Below, in pieces: positions 19,101-30,156 of a DNA stretch of 39,268 nt. The DNA comes from Chara braunii (lineage: Eukaryota > Streptophyta > Charophyceae > Charales > Characeae), in assembly GCA_003427395.1 (NCBI GenBank), contig BFEA01000019.1:5935765-5975032 (forward strand). Direction: 5' to 3'. Position numbers and translations under genes: made by a program. Each line of letters starts with the position of its first letter. The first letter of the stretch is position 1. The notes under the pieces were generated by a model. That model searched no databases. It saw only the letters and a list, made by a program, of their open reading frames with translations, and was not told the origin of the DNA.

Positions 19101-22100
19101 TCACTAAGCAGTGGCTGTTCCACTCGACCATCATAGCTTTGGCAAGGTAACAAACCATTTCCTCTCTTCTCAACAGATAATGTAGTTACTTTCCTATCAT
19201 AGAAAAAGTAACAACACCCCACTAATGGACCAGGAACATAATTCCGGCGTGGGTCTCATTATCATTCTTGAGACTGATAACTGCTTCCTTAAGTCTTAAC
19301 AAGGGAGTAACAACTTAAGAATGCACTTCCACTGAGGACAACTATACACGTATGCTTACTCCCTTGAGGAAGAACCACCTTCCCCAGAAGTGAGCCACCC
19401 CATTCACCTCTGGTCCCATGCCAGATGTGGGTTTCATGCAAAGTCTATGTCCTCTCTGAAAGGCAATCCATACATACGTCATCAATCGAATATCAAACAA
19501 AATACAGAAAAACGCATATTTGGCACCAATCAAATAACACCGTCATAAGAACGAACAAATAAATATATATTACATATACTTTAGAACATAAGCCCCTCTT
19601 CGGGTTAGCCACACCATCAATCAAATAACCACTACTTCTTTACCTTTATCGATAGCTACAACTGGACAATCTCCAAGTGACTCACCTCATCGCCAACTGA
19701 TACTATCAATGAATCTAGGTACGAGATTCATCGCAGTACCTATTACACCATAATTCAGTCTGAGCTCAAGGAAAGACCTTTGCAATCAAACCCCTCACTT
19801 CGCACACATCAGTCACCCCCTCACTCATGTCACTCACTTACTAGAAATCTCCTCTAAGGCGACACTTTACTGAGTAGGGGGAGACGCCTCAACTTAACGT
19901 CCTTACATCCCAAGCAAGCCTAGCACATAACTTACATAATAAGTCACTAGCCTCGTAGCCTTGGCAGTTATCAACTCGACTTGCTTCGGTGATAGACATA
20001 CCCAACAATGCGGATGCTGCCTTAACTAAACCACGACAGCATGAGATACGTCACATATCGCCCAATTATCAAAAGATACTTAAGATGACAAGGTGCTCGT
20101 TGAGACCACTATTATATGCGTCAGAATACGTAAGTGTATAGCCAAACACTTCCTTCCTCAAGTAAACTGCGCATACACTGATAATCAACGCTTATCACTC
20201 TTAGGCCGAGTTTTTAAGATATCCCCAACGATAGTCAAGGCATCAAGCAATCGATCATGTACGTCAAAATAAAACTTTTCCTCTTGCCTAGTTCTCACTT
20301 CCTCATACCCGGATGTCGTTCCACTAGGGACAACGGCAGACAACCGTTATCCCCGGCAACGACGACACCTGTCGAGCGCATCGGTCCGACACCGCACGGG
20401 GCAGCGAGAGACCCTCCCGGCCGCGTCACGCAGGAGTTGGTCTAAATCCTCGTCGCGAATATACATAGAGCTTCCGCAAGCCGCTCCGGCCGAGTGCGCC
20501 AACCATACCTCTCGCGAGCCCCTAGGACAGGACAGGGCCTACTCGAGGCATGACTTACCTCCACCTTACGGGAGCTGTCACCTCCCTTCGGTGGGCGTAT
20601 CCCCGCCGAGCTACCATTTCACAGTACGAAAGCTAATCAGCTGCAATCGCAGAGATTGACCAGCCGAGGACATTTCTCGTTCGCTGTAGCATAGGGGGTA
20701 CGTGAGGTATTACGCCTCTATCGAACCCGCATGCGAATCGGCATCTTGGGGGGCTGAGGTCCCAAGCGCGAATCGTCGCCGGTCGACTAGGACGAATCCC
20801 ATACACACCACGCGCACACCACTCTAAATAATATAAAAAATAAAACACACATACCTACACATATACAAAACGACACAGAACAAACAACGCGACAACACTC
20901 CTAGTCCCTTAGTAGCCATCTCATAACTTTCTGATGCGGAAATCGGATAGGTGTCACGCGCGAGATTTAATATAAAACCTCGTGGTCGCAGGGCTACCCC
21001 ATATCGACGCGCAATGCAAGCGTACGCAAGCGATCACTGTGATGGCGTACTATATAGTGCCCATACCCAATTGGTCCTCGTTAATCTCGAGGGTTGCATT
21101 CGACACTCAAGTGTTGTCTGACATGCGCCTTGAGGGTTAATCTCTCGACGCTGGATAACCACCAAGTGCGGTTAAGAACAACACCCTCTTCTGCTCCCTG
21201 CGGAGAGTGGGTGGTAGGTACACAGGTTCATACCTGTGGTGACAATCGTCTCTCATTGCCCTTGAGACCAGCTCCATCATCTAGGGCCTGGAGATAAGTC
21301 AAGGGGTTTGACTTTGACGGCTGCCACGGACTACAACGTCCAACTGTAAAATTCTAAAAAGCAAAGGATAACAGGGGATCTCCCTCTTCTCTCAAACACA
21401 CGATCTCTTTACCCTTTACGCGCGGTCACAGTAGGCCGTGCGAAACACTCAAGACATATGTATTTACATATATACATATATAGGGTTATAAATATGTGAC
21501 GATCACTTCTCACAATCGCAGTGAGGCTCCTCTTTGCCATACATATATGCATGTGAGTGCAGTAAGTTAAATCCAAAGTCCGAATCACCAAACATACCTG
21601 CAATGTCATCAAAGATTCAACCAAAAGTCCATGCACCACACGAGGTTAACTTCAACCATTCTCTGCACTCATACCCCTTCCTTTTAGCCATACAAGCCTC
21701 ACTCTTGTGCAACTCCTCAAAATAAAATACGCAGTACTTTTTTTTAAATGACTATTCAAATAAAGTCCGAGTGAAAACACAACAAAACAGTTCAAATCAA
21801 AAGGTTGAAGCCTTTAGGTTGAGTGGCAGGAGTGGATTGAAGTTGAATCGTAAACCGATGAATCGGCAACCGACATGTTATCAGTGATAACAGAAGACGA
21901 TCCTCGTATGATCAACCTGAATCTAGCCCAAATCCTGAATCAATCGATCAAGAAGACCTGTAACACAAAACAGACAAATCCCCAAGCTAAAGTCATAAGT
22001 GTATGGAGAGTACAACTCCATAACACACTCTCACCCAAGACCCTTCTACAAACTAAGCCTAGGTCTGCCTCTAAGCAAGTGCCCAAAGAAAGGTAGACCC

Positions 22101-22154
22101 TGATAGAGTCTCCTCTATGTAGAGTGGATTGCAAGAATCGCCATCTGTCAAAAT
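15795..22154. other. 6.4-kb A/T-leaning region without recognisable genes
   Basis: No frame longer than about 135 codons, and none of those seen matches a protein family. A (TA)n tract lies at 16121-16146. The phrase GGTTGCGCC occurs three times between 16286 and 16490, and two of the three sit in small hairpins. The region between 20330 and 20810 is GC-richer than its surroundings. It could be the interior of a non-coding retroelement (the two 1.5-kb repeats bracket it) or simply intergenic. Confidence 0.45.
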
Positions 22155-22480
22155 ATAATCTAACTCCTCTAAACTAAGAAAATTTCAATAGCGCTTCCCG
22201 TAGGAAAAATGTCTTTCCAAAAATTATACAAAACTAAGTTCGGAATCTACAGTGACTTTAATTTTCAAAGTTTAATTTTGTCTAACTCCCTGAATTAGCA
22301 AAAATTTGGGCAGCACTCCCTTTAAAAAAGGAGATGTTCTAAATTTTTACAAAGCCAAAAGGTCCGAAAAGTTAAGACCCTGAAAAAGACAAAGTCTGAC
22401 TAACTCCTTGGTTTTGTAGAAATTCCGGCAGCGCTTCCCGTAGAGAAAGTGACTTACCAAGATTTATACAAGGCCAAGTA
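22155..22480. repeat. Degenerate 120-bp tandem repeat, three copies
   Basis: Units start near 22158, 22279 and 22400 with CTAACTCC, followed by AAATT--GGCAGCGCTTCCCG and then CCAA-ATTTATACAA-GCCAAG. Copies are strongly diverged. A shorter related block (AACTCCTCCTGAGTTTCGGC) appears near 23680. Confidence 0.7.
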
Positions 22481-22763
22481 TAACAAAAGATCCCAGAAAA
22501 TGCAGAAATTAACCTAAGTAAAAAAACTTAGCTCAGAAAATGCAAGAATTGAAACTAACTCCTATGGCTTTAGCACGTGGCGAGCAACTAAAGTAACTAC
22601 CTATCAACCTGAAACTCAGACTAAGTAGTAGCCTCACTCAGTCATATGCAGGCCAAGCCACAAAGGTAAGTACTCTCACCATCCCAGAATAAACTTAACA
22701 AATAATAGTTCATAGCCTTTCAATGATTTATCCCCTTTATACCTAGCTTACATAGGGCATAAA

Positions 22764-23407
22764 GCTAGACCGCCCAAACTTATGGAACATGTATACACAA
22801 ACACAGGGCACAACAATTTTTGTCTTCTTTGGGCATATGACTAGGTCACCCTAGTCGCTCTGAAATGTTTAAGTATCCCAACTTTATATAATTATCTTCA
22901 CTTAGTCTTTTGAGGTAGCATATAACTGAACCGATCATCTTCAGCTCAAGATCCAGTTTGCCCCTTCGTACCACAAGTTTATTCTTAATTAGTACTCTCT
23001 TCAGTTGGTGATAAGCTATAGTCAGACCACCCAAACTTATGGAACCCTGTCTGACTAACCTGTTCATAGATAATGTATAATAGAGTATAGCCAAGTCATA
23101 ACCTTCAGGTTCCAGCATGTGCGAGGCGTTGGACCAATACGACCCAAACTTATGGAACATGTCTTGGTCCTCAGCCTGATTCATTTATCTCAAAACCGAG
23201 GCAAAAAGAAATCGATAGAAACCCAAAGTAAACAAGGTGACCAAGCCACCCAAACTTATGGAACATGCTTGGTCCCCGAAAAATCATTCACATTCAGCCC
23301 TCACAAATCAAAGCAACCAGACCATCCAAACTTACAGAACAGTCTGACTCTCTGCAATTCAAAAATAAACATAGCACTGAGCCTTCCCAAACTTATGGAA
23401 CTGACCC
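22764..23407. repeat. Cluster of six hairpins with a conserved loop and varying stems
   Basis: The loop CCCAAACTTATGGAAC (or close variants) occurs at about 22773, 23030, 23143, 23249, 23325 and 23386. The immediate flanks pair, but with different sequences. TAGTCAGAC pairs with GTCTGACTA (23019-23027/23049-23057). GGACCAATAC pairs with GTCTTGGTCC, one mismatch (23131-23140/23161-23170). GACCAAGC pairs with GCTTGGTC (23239-23246/23267-23274). CAGAC pairs with GTCTG (23318-23322/23342-23346). The first and last copies have weakened stems. Spacing is irregular (about 60-260 bp). A constant loop on changing paired stems suggests an RNA- or DNA-level structured element. I know of no named family that matches. 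Confidence 0.8.
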
Positions 23408-23409
23408 AG

Positions 23410-24079
23410 CCCTTAGTTGACCCAGTGAAATATGCAATACTGCCTTCCTCCCACCTTTCCCCCGGATGCAATCCCACAATCTGCTTTCAGTCTAACAACC
23501 AAGACTGAAGTTGCACATACATTCCTTTATTTAGTCTGATCATGTCCTGAAAGTCAAACTGAAAGTCAAAATAGGGGTACAAGCAACATACCCAGTCAAA
23601 CATAGTAATGAATACAAGTATGAGTTATAATCAGGTTTATAGAAGGAAAGCAATGGTTACCTTTCAGTTCCATGCCTCCAGAACTCCTCCTGAGTTTCGG
23701 CAGAGCTCCCGCAATCGGTGGGCTGATTCCCCACAGAGTCTTGCTACGGTCCTACAGGTTGCAATCCCGCCTGCCGCCTTCCTCTCAGATCGAGACTATA
23801 CTTAGAGTAAAAAGGGCAGAAGATAAGGAGTTTCAGACGCTCGAGATACAAGAGAGGGACAAACTCAACTCTCAGGAGAGGGTCTTGATACCTTCACTCA
23901 CCTGAGGGTCCCACAATGGTAACCAATGTAACAGTTTGGTCAACTTCTGACGTCGAACTGCCGAAATCAATCCCCTGACGATCTCCCAAATCACATCACT
24001 AACCCCCTACCCGTCCAGCCTGATCATCCCTCTGAATCCCAACACCTCCACTTAGCCTAATCGTCGCTGCTCCACAGCC
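23410..24079. other. Unannotated stretch
   Basis: An imperfect hairpin of CTTTCAGTCT with AGACTGAAG lies near 23482-23508. The phrase AATGTAACAGTTTGGTCAAC near 23925 resembles the start of some LTRs, but I found no partner end. No gene is recognised. Confidence 0.35.
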
Positions 24080-24640
24080 TGTATTATTCTTTAAACGCAG
24101 CAGCAGTACTCAGCGGCGGTCAACGGAAATAGCAGCATCCACCAGCAACAGCAGTCCGCACACAGTCCATTGACGCAGCAGCTTGCGCAACATATGCGGT
24201 AGCCAGTAGCAGCGGTAGTCCGTGTCCAGACGCAGTAGACAACAGTTCGTGCACAAATGCAGCAGCCAACAACAGCCAACAACAGTTCCAACAGTGAGGT
24301 TCGAGCATACTACATAGCCCAACCAAGTCCGCTGCATCCGTTCACTCAAGTGGTTGCTAATAACAATGCTCTCACTGGTTCGAACACTAACGGCCCCGCA
24401 ATGGTGGTCAAGTAAACCCGCTTGGACCACCTTCAGCCAACTGCAGAGTCGGTCTGTCCGACGAACTCTCGATCTCCAGCACCACCACTCTGCATATCAC
24501 TCTTTTATCCTCAACAAGCCCTCCAGCAGCCACAACACCGTCCTCCGGAAAAACCAACCTCAACAGCAGCAGCAACGGCAATCAGCAGTAGCTTCTCCCC
24601 TTCCGGAAGTTACTCCGATCAACAGCAACAGTCGTGCCTG
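24080..24640. repeat. CAG/CAA-rich low-complexity region
   Basis: Scattered CAGCAG, CAACAG and CAACAACAG runs give Gln-rich frames on plus and Cys/Trp-rich frames on minus. A plus frame (24422-24694) reads a Gln/Ser/Pro-rich 90-residue peptide. It might be part of an exon, but the composition alone explains it. Confidence 0.5.
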
Positions 24641-24783
24641 CAAATGCCGATCCTTCTTTGGTTACCTCATCTAGCAGGGTGGACTGTGCACTAGCCGATG
24701 GGTAAGCCTCCAAAACCCTATGGCTATCCCTTCATTAGTTCGCTATTCCAATAGTCGGGAACAGGCGGCCCACCGATCCACAT

Positions 24784-24851
24784 GTAAGTTTCCCTACTCT
24801 CGGAGCCTACCTTTCAACTCTGCCTTTCCGTTCAACTTCCCCAACCAACAG
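24784..24851 (+). other. Possible 68-nt intron
   Basis: A GTAAGT donor at 24784, a pyrimidine-rich body and an AACCAACAG acceptor ending at 24851. No clear branch-site consensus, so this is weaker than the 87-nt intron. A further GTATGT donor follows at about 24890. Confidence 0.3.
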
Positions 24852-24913
24852 TCAGATCCCCCTTTTGCACCGCCGTGCTCGGCCTCTCAGGTATGTACTC
24901 CCTCGCCCCCTTC

Positions 24914-26406
24914 TATTCCTCGTCATTTTCTACCTCCGCCGTTGCTCCCTAAGTGGGTCGAGCAACGTGCAATTGCAACCCTCTTTTCTGATAGGAGCAA
25001 GCCCCTATCCCTTTCTCTTCCTGGCTACTCCATCTACTTCTGCATGTTCAATCGTCAATGTCCCCACGACTTTATCCAACCGCCGGTAGGTAGGCGCCCG
25101 CTACCTCCATCACTCCCATCCGTTTGTAGTGCGTAATCTTGATTTGCATGGCCATACCTGACCACCCTCCTGACCAGTTTCGTAGAACATCACATGGTAC
25201 ACTGTCAATTCACCCTCACGCGCGCAGAGAGATAACACAAGGCTACTTTCAGAGCAACGCACCGATCAACAGGTGAGCATCCCAAACCCCAAGACCGGTC
25301 TCACGCTGCTCCCATCACTAGAATGAGCAAATCGAATCAACCTTCCGCTAGAGCGTGGACATATATACCACTGTCCAGCCATACTCGCAGGGAGTTAGAA
25401 AGGAGCTTCTTCCAATGATAGGTTGGGCGGCGCCTTGGCACACATGTGAGTCTTCGACACACGCGGGCCTCCCGCTACTTCCACCGATATAACGAGCGAA
25501 ATCGAATGCATTTATCGCTGAAGGACGATCCAATACATTCAGCCCCACCTCGAGGTAAGTACTCCCCTACTCCCACGCAGCCCCTTTCCTTTCTAACTCC
25601 CATCCTACTAACCTATCCCTCAAACTACTGCTACGAACCAGCTCGCCCGGGTTGAAAACCCCGGGTTCGGCTCTTGGCTTGCTCGATATCCCTCAGAAAC
25701 GGGCGGGACGAGCTCCTTCCTCCTCTTTTCTTCCGGCCGCCATACCTCCGCGCGACCCTACCGAACCCGAAATGTGGGTCATATACATCCTGCATTACCG
25801 GCCTCTTTGCCTCAAGTGCAACTACAAACCCGAGCCCTGACCGTGCCCTATTCCCAACAGCGGTGTGATAGCGGACTCTCGCCGACATCTCAACACGCGG
25901 GCCCATCAGACGAGGCACGCACTCAAGGTCCCCGACTGTTGGGACGACCATAAAGTCTGGCGTCGTATCCTGCTAGCGCTAGGCCCAAGGTTGGGTCTAG
26001 TTCTGTCGGACGCTCAAATAAACAACTTAAAACACTGCCTGACGTGCAAACCTACCGAAATACTTTCAGAACCACCTTGCTGTCGATGCCGTCCTCCGCA
26101 TGTACGCACAGGTCACCGGCAAGCGCACCAATCACGAGACATAATCCTTTTAATCCTATCTTAATCAGAAAAACAAAAATTTGGTCCGCAACTATGTCGA
26201 CTTTCACAACCATCAATCAAAAAAAGATCACGCGCACCTCAAATCTGCGCGCCCACACACTCTTTATTCTTGTCAACCATCCAGTCAACATAAACCACAG
26301 ACACTGCCGCGCCTCTCGCGGTATACTTAAAACTTCAAACCAAACTATTTATGTCGTCTGCAAAAACCACGGCGGATACCCTTGTAAGGGTATTCGCACC
26401 GACAGC
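24914..26406. repeat. 1.5-kb direct repeat, right copy (cut by retroelement)
   Basis: Close copy of 14229-15713. Alignment with the left copy stops exactly at the boundary of the Penelope-like element (after CACCGACAGC at 26406). The original repeat may therefore have extended further, with its continuation lost or displaced by that insertion. The reading frame of the left copy is present but lacks its ATG and carries a frameshifting insertion near 26158. Confidence 0.92.
25555..25641 (+). other. Predicted 87-nt intron, right copy
   Basis: Same donor (CTCGAG|GTAAGT), same TACTAAC-type branch region and same AACCAG acceptor as in the left copy, with identical length despite substitutions elsewhere. 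Confidence 0.5.
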
Positions 26407-26909
26407 GTCCCTGACGCGTTTCGGCGACCGCTGTCGCCTCATCAGGGGGTTTTCCACCATCGCACCTCGCACTAGCCTTACATTCCGTCATACCCACTTC
26501 TGTTCGCGCTAATCACTCACATTCCGGAATGCGAGTGACCACTTCGACCGTCAGCCTGAAGAGCTCACAACCTCTGTTTTCCACACATATATCGAACACC
26601 AAAAAATATACGGTACCACCCAAGGAGTGCTACCAGTCCGAGGAAAACAAACCGTACCCAGGTACAAACGTGGTACCAAAACGTCAGTGCTAACAGGCCG
26701 AGTCACAGACGTCCCCTCATCTAGCGTCCTAAGTTCAAACCCCAGCACCGCACTCATTCATTCGAGTCAAAAACAATATGAAAAGCTGAAAACCAAACCG
26801 CGGGTTCAAGGTCCACGGTACGAAAAAAGTTAAAATGGAAAACGAAAAACACACATTCTCAAACCCCAGCACTCTACCAATCACATAAAACCCTGTCAAC
26901 GTTGCTAAG
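26407..26909 (-). repeat. PLE terminal direct repeat (pLTR), 3' copy
   Basis: About 500 bp from GTCCCTGACGCG to GTCAACGTTGCTAA, repeated in the same orientation at 32309-32789 with small indels and substitutions. It carries a hammerhead motif at its element-terminal end. Confidence 0.9.
26409..26449 (-). ncRNA. Hammerhead ribozyme motif, 3' copy
   Basis: On the minus strand: CCCC, then the core CTGATGA (26439-26445), stem II GGCGAC-AGCG-GTCGCC (6 perfect pairs), then the GAAA core (in 26418-26422), ACGCGT and C at the predicted cleavage site. GGG follows and can pair with the leading Cs to form stem I. Stem III is a 3-bp, loop-less ACG/CGT palindrome. Such minimal stem III hammerheads are typical of Penelope-like elements and are thought to act as dimers. 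The first stem I pair is a C-A mismatch here. Confidence 0.85.
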
Positions 26910-27208
26910 GCTAACTCTAGAGATACACAGAATACGAGCCACAAAATTACACGCTGTTGCTAATACATGTCTGTCCTATTCATTGCAACACAGCAATCTC
27001 ACAGCATTCTTTCAATTCCCATCCTTTTCTGCAGCGAACCTCCTCAGATTCTCAGAACCCTGTCAAAGTTAACTTTCGGGTAAAGCTTCAGGTGGAGTTC
27101 CCGCTTTACCGTCAGCACACGCAAAAAAATCTTTGCACATATTATCGTATTCGAGTCGATACGATGCAGATGTCCGCCTACGATTGCATTCTTGAGCTGT
27201 TTGCTCCC
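26910..27208 (-). other. PLE 3' non-coding stretch
   Basis: About 300 bp between the end of the RT frame and the 3' direct repeat. I see no gene, RNA or repeat in it. Confidence 0.5.
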
Positions 27209-30153
27209 CTATGATGAGTACGTTTGGCCGTTTTGGAAGACCAAACTACCGTCACCCCATATTGATTCTTCATTCTTCGTTAGCTGCACCGAGCCGAAAT
27301 ATGAAAAAAATTGTTTAGTACGAATCTCGCATCCCAGAGTATACCATCCCCGTTGTCCGTCCTCTTCAAGGTAAAACATAGGATTCGTGAAAACCTCACA
27401 AAACAAATTGTTAGGTTTGCACAAAAATTTTCAAAGATTCTCATAGTACGTTTTTCAGGCCTCCTACATCAATAAAATTCTAGGTAAAGTTAAAGATCCG
27501 CAAAAAATGGAATAAAAAACTACTTTTTGAAAACCACTCGAAGTGGTGAGGAGAAAAGCAGGTTTTTTTTACAAAAACTCACTACCTTCCAAAACACTGT
27601 TTTTTAATGAACCAAAATATTCTATTTTTTTCTTTATCTAAAGAAATCATATTTATAGTTTTATAAGGTATGCACTACGATGAACGTATTGGAGGGTCTC
27701 CCAAACACGCATATGTTGTCCTTTTCACGAATACGTTCGCTTGAATATGTTCTCTCATACATGGACGACTATATTATTTTTTATTAAAATATTTTATCAT
27801 TTCTTAATTTTAGATCGTGGTTGGTTAAGAATTTGAAGATGTTTCCGAGGCAAAAGTTGTTTGAATTCGTCTTTTACATAACATATATTTTTTAACAAGG
27901 GTTTTACAGTAGGCTCAAAAAGTGACTTATATGATTTATAGATCTATAAATTAGTTTTTACAGATTTTGGTTTTTACCAAGTACTGAAAATGACTTATAG
28001 TTCTATAAATGAGTATTCCCTAAATCAGTTTTTCTTTCCACATATTTCGAGTTTTTAAAGTGTGTTGTTTACGCTCTATTTTTTGTCAATTTACTAAAAA
28101 CAATTTATAGTCTTATAACACGCTTTTTGCTTAAAATGATTTTCTTGTATATTTTAAGAATTGCTAGACTTTTTGCCCGTTTTTTTGCACCCTTTCTTGG
28201 GACACAGTTAAAAATATTATTTTTTATGTGTCAAAAGTAACACTTTGATGTTATACTTTTTCATTCTATAAAAAATGTTAGGTTTTGTCGTTTTGTTAGG
28301 TTTTCATGAATTCGGTGTTGTAAGCCCCTTCGGGTAACATGCTTCAAAGCGCTAGAGTATAGCCTTGTAGGTACGCAGCTCCAATGATGCGCTCAGTAGT
28401 ACGACGTCATCGATTAGCCTCAGTCCGAACACATTACGCCTCAGATTCCTCAAGGAGCGACAAAATCTCATCTCATAGAATGCACACAGTATACATGCCA
28501 AAGGCGGTCTTGTACTCTTGCCCATGAGGATGCCGACTGTCTGGCGAAGCAGAACACCAGTAGCAAGTGTGAAGGTGTGCTTCAAATCAAACTTCACAAA
28601 CTTCAAAACATCATCCAACTTCAGGGCTTTCCAGTGATCGCCTCCAGTAGTCAAGCCGAAGGTAGCGGCCCTACCCCTCGTGTTTACACGAACAAAAAAC
28701 TCCCCCTTCTCCCGATAGTACCTGATTAGCCAGTCAACCGCCTCCACAATCTCAGAATGGGGTAGCCGACTGAACATCTCCTTGATGTCATAAACGACTG
28801 ACCTCACCAAACCAGTCGGATTGAGCTGGTCGATCTTGTTGTTGATCCGCTGCAGCTTACTAGCAAGGTAGGAGACTGCGTGCAAATTGAAATGCTCATC
28901 AATCGGTAACTTGAACAATAGATGGCTCAACCGCTTCAGCGCCTTAGATACGAGACGTCCAGTTCGAACCAGCGGTTCGCTAAATGTAGGGCAGATAGGC
29001 CTATACCGAGCAATATCCTTATGCTTCAGTAACACATATGATATAGCAACTTTACGCTTCCCATCCCATAGTGCGAAACATTCTAGCCCGTCGTGATGCA
29101 AATCCTCGCGCATCTCCCTCAAAACTTCGCCAACAGGGTGTGGGACAATTTGGTAACCTGGACTCAACACAAACGTATCCATCATAGCTGCATGGTACAC
29201 GGCTGGGCACAAAGCCAAAGTCTCGGTGAAGTTACGATCCAACGGCGTCAGGACAAACCCCTCCAACTCGCTTTTCACTCTTGCTACATCCGAGAGGTTA
29301 AGTTTCGAGCCAACATCCTCGGACTGCTGCATGCATGCTTCAAGCTGACCCCTGTCAAATTTAGAACATACTCCTCGGTGATTCTTCCATGGTAGAAAAT
29401 AAAACTCTCTCTCAATTCCTTACCTAACATACAAGCCTTATCTTCATGTCTATCCCTTGGGATATCATTAGCATTGGCAAGCAAACGGTGATGCAGTTCC
29501 CCATGGCTCAAACGAAAGCATGCGTGTCGCCCCACCTTCGGGTAGGACAACCCTGCACAAATGTAGGTAGACACCGAACGAGCAGCATAGACTCGTTCGT
29601 TGTGAATGAGGTCGCCGATCGAGGGATCCTTTGTCCACACCATTTTGACCTTTTTCCGAGCACGCTTCTAATACACCAAAGCTAAATCACACTCCATAAC
29701 TCCATCATTCACCAGCTTACGCACCTCCACCAACTTGACACGGTCATCGAACTTGATACGAACGGTCAAATCGATCGACATACTGAGACCAAAACGATCA
29801 CGGATACATCGAGATAACAGGCGACGTAAGTACCGACGTGTCGACCATTTGTGGAAATCCTTAGCGACACTATACAACTGCATCAGCGATTTCAGACTCC
29901 AAGCTTTCAGGTCAGGTAAGACGCGTGGGTTCCTCAGCAGCGAAATTTGAACACGCTTAAGAAAACCACATGTTGATTTCCACATCCTCAAATACTCGAT
30001 CTCTATAATTCCTCCCACTTCAAACTGCCTCTTGCAGAGCTTCGGAGTAGTAGATTCATCCGCACCTCTTACCGTGGATTCACCAAATCGTTTTCGGAGC
30101 TTCTTCCATCCCTTAGTCCAAACATCACCGCCACTAGAAACCAACGAAAAATG
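27209..30153 (-). pseudogene. PLE ORF2, reverse transcriptase part
   Basis: The frame continues from the GIY-YIG domain after TGA (30154). It has a TAG at 29668, then shifts frame near 29390-29410, where a GAGAGAGAG run has probably slipped, into the RT frame (LPWKNHRGVCSKFDRGQ). In the 326-residue open piece (29332-28352), RPICPTFSEPL (111-121) is the fingers region. YDIKEMFSRL with Asp182 is motif A, RQTVGILMGKS (263-273) is motif B and LIDDVVLL with Asp308-Asp309 is motif C. After a TAG (28352), CYPKGLTTPN continues to a 919-bp transposon. On its far side the same frame resumes as PMFYLEEDGQRGWYTLGCEI, the motif D/E region, and ends at TAG 27209. All three catalytic Asp are kept, but the gene is interrupted and inactive. 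Confidence 0.88.
27388..28306. mobile_element. 919-bp AT-rich TIR transposon inserted in the RT gene
   Basis: Terminal inverted repeats TGAAAACCTCACAAAAC (27388-27404) and GTTTTGTTAGGTTTTCA (28290-28306) differ at one position. The flanking octamers AGGATTCG and TGAATTCG match at 6 of 8 positions, consistent with an aged 8-bp target duplication of hAT type. It is strongly A/T-rich and non-coding, hence non-autonomous. TTATAG-NN-YTATAA dyads occur four times inside (27653, 27936, 27995, 28105). Removing the element restores continuity of the RT frame. Confidence 0.82.
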
Positions 30154-30156
30154 TCA

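Noticed and set aside
16200-20800. Apparent abundance of short hairpins throughout the gene-poor region
   Set aside because: Perfect 6-bp stems with loops up to 25 nt are expected about every 180 bp by chance, and the number I found is near that. Only the conserved-loop set stands out.
22846-23184. 112-codon minus-strand frame over the hairpin cluster
   Set aside because: No recognisable motif. Repeated FHKFG-type peptides come from the repeated loop sequence.
22764-23407. Resemblance of the repeated loop to a CRISPR array
   Set aside because: Spacing is irregular, the constant part is only about 16 nt and is embedded in variable stems, and the context is eukaryotic.
24091-24430. Cys/Trp-rich minus-strand frames
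   Set aside because: They are the reverse complement of CAG/CAA-rich low-complexity sequence.
14229-26406. Calling the 1.5-kb repeats LTRs of a retrotransposon
   Set aside because: No TG...CA ends, primer-binding site, polypurine tract, gag or pol could be identified. Kept only as a possibility.
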